From Candidatus Rokuibacteriota bacterium (GTDB lineage: Bacteria; Methylomirabilota; Methylomirabilia; Rokubacteriales; CSP1-6), in NCBI GenBank assembly GCA_016209635.1, contig JACQWC010000153.1:1-49503 (forward strand): a DNA stretch of 49,503 nt, in the 5' to 3' direction. Shown here piece by piece: positions 16,654-25,240 of the stretch (position 1 is the first letter of the stretch; each line of letters starts with the position of its first letter). Under the pieces are notes generated by a model. It worked only from the letters and a program-made list of their open reading frames with translations. It searched no databases and was not told the DNA's origin. A program made the translations under genes and the position numbers.

Positions 16654-19581
16654 CTACTCCCGCGTCGCGGTGAACGGACAGATCTGGTTGTAGGCGCAGC
16701 TCCGGCAGGCGCGGTAGGAGGGGGTCGCCTCGAAGCGCCGCGCGCGGATGCCCGCGGCCGCGTCCTTGATCGCCGCGACCGCTTCCTCGGCGTCCTCCTC
16801 GCCGGGCATGTGGCGGCCGACCAGGTTCGATTCGAGGAAGCGAAGCTCGACCCGTTGTGGGAACGCGCCCGTCATCTCACGCCAGGCAAGCGCGTAGATC
16901 TTGAGCTGGAGGCTGTCGGCCGCCCGCCGGTCGGCGACCTTCTGCCCGGCGACCTCGCCCGTCTTGTAGTCGATGATCGTCGCGCCCAGGAGATCCTCGT
17001 CGATGCGGTCGAAACGGCCGCGCACGCGGTCGGGTCCCAGCGTGAAGCCGAAGTCCTTCTCGACCCAGGTCGGTTTCGCCCCGTTCGCCTCCTCCTCGTG
17101 CCAGAAGCGGGCGAGCGCCTCGCGGCCGGCAGCCTTGCGCGCCTCCTCGTGCTCCCACGTGAGAAAGCCCTGGTTGTCCCACTCGCGCTCGTAGCACGCC
17201 AGGAGGTCCTCGAGCGAGGTGTAGTTGCCGGCGGCGCGACGCAGCAGGTAGTACTCGACGACCCTGTGGACCGTCGCGCCATACACGACCGGGTGGTGGC
17301 GCAGGATCGGAACGCGCAGCAGGTGGACGTAGCGGTACTTCAGCGGGCACGTCTGGTAGTCGTCCACCTGCTTGTGGCTGATCAAGAGCTCCTCGTCCGG
17401 CGCCATCGGCGGGAGCGCCCCGCCGTCGGGCTCGGCCGGCGGCGCGAAACACTCGATCTCCTCGATCGCCTTCGCCTTGAAGGGGCGCGCCGCGTCCTTC
17501 GGGAGGTCGAGCGCCTCCAGCACGAACTGGCTCACCTTGCGCTCGCGCGCGCCGCCGTAGTCGCGGGCGCTCGTCAGGTAGAGCTCGCGCTTGGCACGCG
17601 TCATCCCGACGTAGAAGAGGCGCCGCTCCTCCTGCTTGTGATAGTCGCCGGGCGGCAGCGACTCGCGGATCAGCTCGACCGGCACCTCGAGCGCCTCCTT
17701 CCGGCGGCGCAGCGGGAACTTGTCCTGGACGAGGTTGACGAGGAAGACGACGGAGAACTCGAGACCCTTGGCCTTGTGGACGGTCAGCACGTGCACCGCC
17801 GGCGTCTCCACGTCGGCCTCGGCGATGGCCGGGTCTTCGCCGGCGTCGATCAGCGCGTCGAGGTGGGTCACGAACTCGCGCACGTTGTCGTAGCGGAGCG
17901 CCTTCGAGGCGTCCTGGACACGGCGGAAGAACTTCGAGATGTTCTGCACCTCGGCCTCGTCGCGCGCCGTCGCAGCCTTCGACATGCGCGCCAGCCAGCC
18001 GGTGTCCACCAGGAATTGGTAGAGCAGCTCGCCCGTCGGCAGCTCGCGCGCCAGCTCCATGTAGCGCACGAGGTCGGCGACGAGCCGCCGGATCGCCTCG
18101 CGCCCCTCCTCGCTCGTTTCCTCCGACGGCTCGGGCTGCTTCTCGACGCCGCGCAACACGTCGAACAGCCACCGGTGGCGGCGGTCGGCGTGCGTGGCGC
18201 AGCGTGTGAGGTCCACGATCGGCACCTGGTAGAGGTCCGACGAGGCGAGGTAGTGCGTGCTGATCGAGTCGTCCGGGTGCGCGACCGCCCGGAGGAAGGC
18301 GATGAGCAGCCGGATCTCCGGGCGCCCGTAGAGCCCGGCGTTGCCGGAGAAGGTCCACGGAATCCCGCGGAGGTTGAAGGAGCGCAGGAACTGGTCGGCG
18401 TCGTCGTTCGAGCGCACCAGCACGGCGACGTCGTCGTACTTCCACACGCCCGTCTCGACGCGCGCGCGGATGAGCTGCGCGAGCGCGTCGGCCTCCTGCG
18501 TGGCGGTCTCGTAGTGGAGATGCCGGGGCTCGGGGCCGTCGGGCTCGCGCACGGCGGCGAGCTTCTTGGTGATCCGGTACGTCCGGCCCTCCTCGCCCTC
18601 CTCGAGCCGGTCGGGGTTGTTGAGGATGAGCCGGTAAGCCGCGTCGAGGATCCGGTGGTGCGACCGGTAGTTCTCCGTCAGGACGACGACGCGCGTCTGG
18701 GGGAAGTCCCGGAGGAAGCTGCGGAAGTTCGACACCGCCGCCCCGCGCCAACGGTAGATCGCCTGGTCGTCGTCGCCGACAGCCGCCACGTTGGCGTGGC
18801 GCGCGCCGAGGAGCTTCACGATCTCGAACTGCGCCCAGTTGGTGTCCTGGAACTCGTCCACCAGGATGTAGCGGAAGCGCCGCTGGTAGGCGCCGAGCAC
18901 GTGCGGGCGCGCGCGCAGCAGCTTGAGGACGAGGGCGATCTGGTCACCGAAGTCGATCGCGCCACTGGCGCCCATCAGCTCCTGGTACTTCGCGTACGTC
19001 CGGGCCAGCTCGCTCTGCTGCGCCGCGCGCTCGCCCAGCTCCGCGTCGTCGGGCGCCGCCGCGGCGAGCCGCTCGGCGCACGCGGCGTACTCCTCCGGCG
19101 AGATGTCCTCGTCCGTGCAGCGGCTGATGAGCGTGATCAGCGCCTGGATGTGCCGGGTCGGGTCGCCGAGGGGACGATAGCGCTCGAGCGGCAACTCGAA
19201 GAGCCGGTCACGGAAGAAGATCACCTGCTCGGCGCGGTTCAGCACGCGGAAGTCGGGGGTGAGCCCGATCTCGAGCGCGTGCTCGCGCAGCATCCGGTCG
19301 CCAAAGGCGTGGAACGTGGCGATCTCGACGTACGCGTAGCCGTACGGGACGAGCGTGTCGACGCGCTCCTCCATCTCCGCCGCCGCCTTGTCGGTGAACG
19401 TGAGCGCGAGAATCTCCTCGGGGCGCGCCTTCTTCTGGGCGATGAGCCAGGCGATGCGGCGGGTGATGACGGTGGTCTTGCCGGTCCCGGCGCCGGCGAC
19501 GATGAGCAGGGGGCCCGTATCGTGGGTGACGGCCTTCCGCTGCGCATCGTTGAGGCCGTCGAGGATGGGGCCACCCGGCAT
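16654..19581 (-). CDS. UvrD/PcrA-family ATP-dependent helicase with C-terminal PD-(D/E)XK nuclease and Fe-S cysteines
   Basis: Walker A AGAGTGKTTVITRRIAWL; VDEFQDTNWAQFEIV; VLTVHKAKGLEFSVVFLVNL; GMTRAKRELYL; nuclease motif IIDYKTGE; YQTCPLKYRY plus CRSCAYNQICPF. Confidence 0.94.
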   Translation of the reverse strand: MPGGPILDGLNDAQRKAVTHDTGPLLIVAGAGTGKTTVITRRIAWLIAQKKARPEEILALTFTDKAAAEMEERVDTLVPYGYAYVEIATFHAFGDRMLREHALEIGLTPDFRVLNRAEQVIFFRDRLFELPLERYRPLGDPTRHIQALITLISRCTDEDISPEEYAACAERLAAAAPDDAELGERAAQQSELARTYAKYQELMGASGAIDFGDQIALVLKLLRARPHVLGAYQRRFRYILVDEFQDTNWAQFEIVKLLGARHANVAAVGDDDQAIYRWRGAAVSNFRSFLRDFPQTRVVVLTENYRSHHRILDAAYRLILNNPDRLEEGEEGRTYRITKKLAAVREPDGPEPRHLHYETATQEADALAQLIRARVETGVWKYDDVAVLVRSNDDADQFLRSFNLRGIPWTFSGNAGLYGRPEIRLLIAFLRAVAHPDDSISTHYLASSDLYQVPIVDLTRCATHADRRHRWLFDVLRGVEKQPEPSEETSEEGREAIRRLVADLVRYMELARELPTGELLYQFLVDTGWLARMSKAATARDEAEVQNISKFFRRVQDASKALRYDNVREFVTHLDALIDAGEDPAIAEADVETPAVHVLTVHKAKGLEFSVVFLVNLVQDKFPLRRRKEALEVPVELIRESLPPGDYHKQEERRLFYVGMTRAKRELYLTSARDYGGARERKVSQFVLEALDLPKDAARPFKAKAIEEIECFAPPAEPDGGALPPMAPDEELLISHKQVDDYQTCPLKYRYVHLLRVPILRHHPVVYGATVHRVVEYYLLRRAAGNYTSLEDLLACYEREWDNQGFLTWEHEEARKAAGREALARFWHEEEANGAKPTWVEKDFGFTLGPDRVRGRFDRIDEDLLGATIIDYKTGEVAGQKVADRRAADSLQLKIYALAWREMTGAFPQRVELRFLESNLVGRHMPGEEDAEEAVAAIKDAAAGIRARRFEATPSYRACRSCAYNQICPFTATRE

Positions 19582-19612
19582 GCCGCTCCGACTATACCAT
19601 CGGCCCCGCGGG

Positions 19613-20557
19613 TCAGCGGCGAACGGTCGGACCGCCGGCGAGGACCTCCTCGACGTCGCGCGCGCTGACCAGCGCGATGTCGCCCCACGTCGAGCACTTG
19701 AGCGCCGCGACGGCGCTCGCCGCGTCGACCGCCTCCTGGAGCGTGCGCCCCTGGAGGATCGCCCACAGGAACCCGGCGACGTAGGCATCGCCGGCGCCGA
19801 TCGGGTCCACCACCTCCACCGCGAGCTTCCGGCTCGGGCGGACGACCAGACCTCCGTCGAGCGTGAGCGAGCCCTCCGGCCCCTGCAGCAGCGTGACCGT
19901 CGCCTTGGGCGCCAGGCGCGCCAGCGCGCCCAGCAGGTCCTCTCCCGTCCCGTCGAGGTCGAAGATCGTCCGCGCCTCGGCGTCCCCCAGGAACAGGTAG
20001 CGCGCCACCGGGAGGACCTCGCTCATGAACTCGCGCGCGGCGCTCGGTGACCAGAGTGATGCCCGGTAGTTCACGTCGAAGGAGAGCTCGGGCGCCTCGC
20101 GGAGGGCGCGGCGCACAAGCGCGCGGGAGGACTCGCCGAGGGCCGGCGTCACGCCGCTCAGGTGCACGAGGCGGGCGCGCCGGACCGGCTCCCAGTCGAC
20201 CTCGTCCGGCGTGAGGCGCGCGAACGCCGAGTCGCGGCGGTCGTAGAGGATGCGGATCGGCCGCGGCGGGACACCGTACTCCATGAAGTAGACGCCGACG
20301 CGCGCGTCCTCGAGCAGACGCACGTGCGCGCAATCGACACCGTGCGCCGTCAGCTCGCGCCGGATCCGCTCACCCCAGGCGTTCGCCGGCAGGGCCGAGA
20401 TCCAGGCGGTCCGAAGTCCGAGGCGGGCGCACGCGGTGGCGACGTTCGCCTCGGCGCCGCCGATCTGCACGTCGAGCTGGCGCGCCGTCTCGAGGCGCGC
20501 AGGCGAGGGAACCGACAGCCGGACCAGCACCTCGCCGAGCGTGACGAGGTCGTACAT
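19613..20557 (-). CDS. PfkB family sugar kinase (2-keto-3-deoxygluconate kinase-like)
   Basis: YDLVTLGEVLVRLS..., QIGGAEANVATACARLG, and VVDPIGAGDAYVAGFL (PfkB signature 2). Confidence 0.88.
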   Translation of the reverse strand: MYDLVTLGEVLVRLSVPSPARLETARQLDVQIGGAEANVATACARLGLRTAWISALPANAWGERIRRELTAHGVDCAHVRLLEDARVGVYFMEYGVPPRPIRILYDRRDSAFARLTPDEVDWEPVRRARLVHLSGVTPALGESSRALVRRALREAPELSFDVNYRASLWSPSAAREFMSEVLPVARYLFLGDAEARTIFDLDGTGEDLLGALARLAPKATVTLLQGPEGSLTLDGGLVVRPSRKLAVEVVDPIGAGDAYVAGFLWAILQGRTLQEAVDAASAVAALKCSTWGDIALVSARDVEEVLAGGPTVRR

Positions 20558-21352
20558 CTAAGCGTCCAGCCGGATCGTCACGGACGTCCCGAGAATCAAC
20601 GACGACTGGATCAGCTCGGGCCGCCCGGTGAAGCCGAACACGACCCGCGCCGGTCGTCCCTCCATCGCCCAGGACGAGAACCGGCTGAGATCGAAGAGCG
20701 CGGCTGGCTTGCCCGTGCCGGGGTCGCGCGTCGCCTTGAGCACGAGCGGGGCCAGCTCCGCCCGGTAGACGCGCTCGACGTCGTCCGGCCCCTCGTCCTC
20801 CCGCCGCTGGCGGCGCACGACGAGGGTCTGAAGCGTCCCGTCCGCGCGTGGCCGCCATCGTCCGTCCGCGTGGTTCAAGACCGCGCTGATCACGTCATCC
20901 ACGTGCGTCGAGTCCGAGAGGGATAGGGAGTCGTCCGCCGCCCGCAGCCGTCGCAGGAAGAAGGTCTCGCCGCGGAAGTGGTAGTCGATCGTCCGCCGGT
21001 CGTAGTCGTAGGCGACCTCCGACCGCGACTCCCGCCCCCAGACCTGGAACCAGGCGGTCGTCCGAACGGGCGCCCAGCGCGCGCCGCGCAAGACGCCGCT
21101 CGACTCGACGCGGTTGCCGATGCCAACGCCCTCCCCGACGATCCGGACGTCGTACCGGCCCGCCACCCGATCGACAGCCTCGTGGATCGTTCCGGCGAGG
21201 TGGAAGCTGAGCGTCTGGTAGAGGATACCGACCTCGACCGCGTAGGCTGCCCGGCGGGACTGTATCTCGGCGTGGACGCGACCCAGCGGTGCCAGCATGA
21301 ACGCCAAGGGGAGTGTCAGAAACCGTCGACGGGTGGTCACGTGCCTGGACAC
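20558..21352 (-). CDS. DUF3108-like exported protein
   Basis: N-terminal signal-like RRRFLTLPLAFMLAPLG; YAVEVGILYQTLSFHLAGTI; YDYDRRTIDYHFRG; beta-rich organisation. Confidence 0.6.
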   Translation of the reverse strand: MSRHVTTRRRFLTLPLAFMLAPLGRVHAEIQSRRAAYAVEVGILYQTLSFHLAGTIHEAVDRVAGRYDVRIVGEGVGIGNRVESSGVLRGARWAPVRTTAWFQVWGRESRSEVAYDYDRRTIDYHFRGETFFLRRLRAADDSLSLSDSTHVDDVISAVLNHADGRWRPRADGTLQTLVVRRQRREDEGPDDVERVYRAELAPLVLKATRDPGTGKPAALFDLSRFSSWAMEGRPARVVFGFTGRPELIQSSLILGTSVTIRLDA

Positions 21353-21477
21353 GGCTAACCGGTTCGCCTATTCTAGCAGCGTCCAAGCGACAGAACTTGG
21401 TCGTTTGCCGGAACGCCTGCTAACGTAAGCGCGGGGCTACGGTGCGGCGGCACTATTCCTCCGAGAGAGGGCATCGG

Positions 21478-22719
21478 ATGAAGCGAAACGCCGTCATCAC
21501 GGGACTCGGCATCGTCTCGCCGATCGGCGTGGGCGTTGACCAGTTCTGGGAGGCTGCGAAAGCTGGTCGCTCCGGCATCGGGCGCCCCACCCTCTTCGAC
21601 GCCTCCAAGCTCCCTCCGGACTGTCAGATCGTCGGCGAGGTCACCGACTTCGACCCTCGCGACTGGATGCCGGGCCACACGGCGAGAATGGCGGGTCGCT
21701 TCAGTCAGTTCGCAGTGGCGGCCGCGAAGATGGCCCGCGCCGACAGCCGACTCGACACCGCGCAACTTCCATCAGACCAGCTGAAGATCTCGATCGGCAC
21801 CGCAATGAACGGTCAGATTGATCTAGGAGAGTTGACGTTCGAAGCCTTCCTCAGAGGGGAGGATGTATTGCCGTGGACGTGCCTCGAATACCCTGCTCAT
21901 GCGGCAACGAGTCACGTAGCAATGGCAGCAGGTGCTCGAGGACAAACCGCGACGTTCGCGAGCGCGTGTGCAGCAGGTTTGGACGCCATAGGCTGGGCGG
22001 CAGATGAAGTGCGGGTTGGACAGGCTACTGCTGTCTTCGCTGGAGCCACCGAGACCCCATTATCAGAGTACTCCCTCATGCTGTTCCGATCGGTTGGCGT
22101 TCTGTGCAAGTGGCAAGGGCTGCCTCAGGAGGCAAGTCGCCCCTTCGACCGTCTGAGAACTGGATTGGTTCTGGCTGAAGGTGCCGCCATATTGACGGTG
22201 GAGGAGGAGGAGCACGCCAGGGCTCGCGGAGCAGACATCTATGCACGAATCCTTAGTTCAGCAAGCGCTACCGAAGGCACACATCTCCGAAAGGTCGATG
22301 ACACTGGCGAAGCTATTGCTCGGGCCATGACGATGGCGCTTCAGCGCGCACAGCTCTCACCGGGGGAAATCGACTTTATCTGCGCCCACGGGAACTCCAT
22401 GGAAGACTACGATGCGGCGGAGACCGCCGGAATTAAGCGGGTATTCGGACGACACGCTTGGAATGTGCCGGCGTCTTCGCTGAAGTCAATGTGCGGTCAG
22501 GCTTTAGCAGCCAGCAGCGCTATGCAAGTTGTCGCATCTTGTCTTACTCTACGCGACCAAATCGTCCCGCCGACAATTAACTATCAGGTTCCCGATCCGG
22601 CTTGCGATCTAGACTACGTCCCTAACTCTTCACGTGCTGCTCGCGTTCGCACTATCTTGATCCATGCGCACAGCCTGGGTGGATCTCACGTGGCGATGAT
22701 TCTAGCCGCGCCCGATTAA
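21478..22719 (+). CDS. Beta-ketoacyl-ACP synthase (KAS I/II fold), active-site variant
   Basis: MKRNAVITGLGIVSPIGVGVDQFWEAAKAGRSGI; nucleophile FASACAAGLDAIG (Cys164); FICAHGNSMEDYDAAE (first His); KSMCGQALAASSAM where GH is expected. GAGAGAGGG ribosome-binding-like site upstream. Confidence 0.9.
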   Translation: MKRNAVITGLGIVSPIGVGVDQFWEAAKAGRSGIGRPTLFDASKLPPDCQIVGEVTDFDPRDWMPGHTARMAGRFSQFAVAAAKMARADSRLDTAQLPSDQLKISIGTAMNGQIDLGELTFEAFLRGEDVLPWTCLEYPAHAATSHVAMAAGARGQTATFASACAAGLDAIGWAADEVRVGQATAVFAGATETPLSEYSLMLFRSVGVLCKWQGLPQEASRPFDRLRTGLVLAEGAAILTVEEEEHARARGADIYARILSSASATEGTHLRKVDDTGEAIARAMTMALQRAQLSPGEIDFICAHGNSMEDYDAAETAGIKRVFGRHAWNVPASSLKSMCGQALAASSAMQVVASCLTLRDQIVPPTINYQVPDPACDLDYVPNSSRAARVRTILIHAHSLGGSHVAMILAAPD

Positions 22720-22731
22720 GTAAGCTGTCAC

Positions 22732-25206
22732 GTGGCGCAGATCTCCTTCTTCGGCCTCTCCGCGGTTCTTGTGGCACTTGCGCTGTTCGTGTGGCGAGCG
22801 AAACCCGGCAATCAGATTAACCGGTGGTTTGCAGTCCAGACCGTTTTCTTTGCAAGCTGGGTCTTCGGAATCGGGGGACTCCAAGGCGGTATCCATCTTG
22901 ATGTCTGGGGACGCTTTACTTTCGCGAGCGCGAGCCTAATCCCAGCGGCCTTCCTCGCTTTTACGCAATGTTATCCTACTCCTAGCCGCTGGCCACAGCC
23001 TCTTCTTTCTCGGACAATATTCGCGATTGCCGTCGCTTTCGCAGTTCTCTCGCTCACGACTCCGTTGCTTGTCTATGACGTCTCTGTGGGTCCAGAGGGA
23101 CTCGTGCGAAGGACGGGGCCTTTATATCCCGCCTTCTCGGTCTACTTCCTCATCACCTGGCTTGCGGCACTTTGTGTGTTCGTCCGGAAATGGCTCAACT
23201 CACGTGGCCGTGCTCGAGCCCAACTCCAATACCTTGGCACTGGCATTATCATTTCCGGCGCCGGAGGAATTGGAGTAAACCTCTTGCTCCCGCTCATCAC
23301 GGGCCGCTCAACGTACAGCTGGATGGGCCCCTACTTCAGCCTTGTATTTGTCGCGATGGTTGCCCATGCCATCATTCGCCACCGCCTGATGGACCTACGA
23401 CTCGCCATCAACAGGAGTCTCGCGTATGCCGTTGCGATCGTTTGCGTCTCCGCCGTAATTATCACCTTAGGGCGATTCGCCGTCAGGGGATGGACAGCCG
23501 GCACCGTTCCACTGCCTCACGATGTCTTGGTGATCCTCGTTGTCGGACTCCTAATGCTATCCACACCGATCCAGAGTCTATTCGATCGACTTATTGATCC
23601 GTACCTTTACCGAGGCCGCATCGAGTACCCGTCAGCACTGCGTGAAGCAACGCACCGACTCAGCCGCCTCATGCAACCCGCAGAGCTGGCAGCCGAACTC
23701 CGTCAAATTCTTACAGCAGCGTTTGTACCCGATTCTTTCGCGATGCTCGTCAAACCATTCGAAGCTCACGCTCTCGACCATCTTGGCGAAGACACGCCGG
23801 CGGTTGTAGACCTCCTGACCATTGCAATTCTTACAACCGATCGATCCAGCCCCTCTGTCCTAATGGTTAATCCGGGAGACGAGACAGGTCCGAGCAAGAT
23901 CGCTCACGACGCCCTCCGCGCTTCAGGAATTGAAATCGTTGTGACGCTCGGCCGTCGTGGCCAGTTGCTCGGCGCCATCCTGCTGGGTCCCCGGAAGAGC
24001 GGAGACACCTACTTTGCCAAAGATTTGGCGTTCATCGAGTCGCTAGCTGAACTCGCCTCGATTGCTCTCGATAACGCCCTACTTTATCGGCAGCGTATTC
24101 AGATCCTCGAGTACTCCGAGAGACTGCTCGAATCACTCGACTCGGCGGTCGTCGCCGTCGACGTGGTAGGCAAGATCGCGAGCTTCAATCCGGCCGCAAA
24201 GACGTTGCTTGGATTGCGTGACGCCACCCGCGGCGCCCCGCTCGACGCGGTGCCTCCGGAAATCGGCTGGGCTCTTGCCCTCGCGATTCGTGGCTCATCA
24301 GCGCCCCGCGAAGTCGAGGCGAAGATTGACCACGAAGCTCGCGGTCTCCTGCCAGTTATTCTTTCGACCGCCGTCCTCCATGACGATCGCCAGGAAATCA
24401 CAGGAGCTCTCGTCGTCGTGACCGACCTCTCGACCGTCAAGGCTCTGGAACGCAACCAGAGACGCGTCGAGCACCTCGCCCTGATGGCCCGCTTCTACGC
24501 GGGGATTGCACATGAGATTCGTAGCCCACTCACCTCGATCTCAAACTTCATCGCGATGCTCCCCGATCGATTCAACGACCCCGAGTACCGCGACACAGCC
24601 GTGCGTTTACTGCCCATCGAGGTTGCGCGGATCGTGCGTCTAGCGGATCGCCTGCGCCTGATGGCGCCAAGTGAGGGGGGCACACTCACCCGGGTCGCTC
24701 TCGGTCGCCTACTGAGCGACATAGTCGCAATCCACACCAGTGCGGCTGAAGAGCAAGGCGTGAAGATCCTTCTGCATTGTCCTGAGGAGCTACCCAGAAT
24801 TCTTGGCGATACGGGTCAACTTATACAGCTCTTCGTCAATCTTTTGAACAACGCGGCCGAGGCGATGCTCGCTGGAGGACTTGTCCTCATCGAGGTTGTT
24901 CACATCAGCGAGCGTAGCGGCAGCGAGCTTATCAGGGTTCGGGTGATCGACGATGGCGTCGGGATCAGTCCCACGCTCCGCAATAGGATATTTCAGCCCT
25001 TCTTCACCACCAAGCCGGCTGGTACTGGGCTTGGTTTACCAATCTGTCGCGAAATTGCCGACTTCCATCATGCGCGTCTCGAGCTCCTGCCCCAGTCAAG
25101 TGGCCGAGGTACCATTGCCCAGATCGAATTTCCCTGCCTAGCGTTAGAGGCGACGGACCAACACGAGTCATTCGATTCACGCGGTGCTAGAGGCAGTCAC
25201 GCTTGA
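22732..25206 (+). CDS. Membrane sensor histidine kinase (7TM-like N-terminus, GAF/PAS, HisKA, HATPase)
   Basis: GTG start; multiple hydrophobic helices; PAS-like LLESLDSAVVAVDVVGKIASFNPAA; H-box GIAHEIRSPLTSISNF; N-box VNLLNNAAEAM; G1 VIDDGVGIS; G2 GTGLGLPI. Confidence 0.93.
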   Translation: MAQISFFGLSAVLVALALFVWRAKPGNQINRWFAVQTVFFASWVFGIGGLQGGIHLDVWGRFTFASASLIPAAFLAFTQCYPTPSRWPQPLLSRTIFAIAVAFAVLSLTTPLLVYDVSVGPEGLVRRTGPLYPAFSVYFLITWLAALCVFVRKWLNSRGRARAQLQYLGTGIIISGAGGIGVNLLLPLITGRSTYSWMGPYFSLVFVAMVAHAIIRHRLMDLRLAINRSLAYAVAIVCVSAVIITLGRFAVRGWTAGTVPLPHDVLVILVVGLLMLSTPIQSLFDRLIDPYLYRGRIEYPSALREATHRLSRLMQPAELAAELRQILTAAFVPDSFAMLVKPFEAHALDHLGEDTPAVVDLLTIAILTTDRSSPSVLMVNPGDETGPSKIAHDALRASGIEIVVTLGRRGQLLGAILLGPRKSGDTYFAKDLAFIESLAELASIALDNALLYRQRIQILEYSERLLESLDSAVVAVDVVGKIASFNPAAKTLLGLRDATRGAPLDAVPPEIGWALALAIRGSSAPREVEAKIDHEARGLLPVILSTAVLHDDRQEITGALVVVTDLSTVKALERNQRRVEHLALMARFYAGIAHEIRSPLTSISNFIAMLPDRFNDPEYRDTAVRLLPIEVARIVRLADRLRLMAPSEGGTLTRVALGRLLSDIVAIHTSAAEEQGVKILLHCPEELPRILGDTGQLIQLFVNLLNNAAEAMLAGGLVLIEVVHISERSGSELIRVRVIDDGVGISPTLRNRIFQPFFTTKPAGTGLGLPICREIADFHHARLELLPQSSGRGTIAQIEFPCLALEATDQHESFDSRGARGSHA

Positions 25207-25240
25207 GCGAAAGCTGCCTCACTTCCGAGTGACCTAAACG

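Noticed and set aside
16567-19668. 1033-aa plus-strand ORF
   Set aside because: Antisense shadow of the UvrD-family gene; repetitive His/Arg/Val-rich translation.
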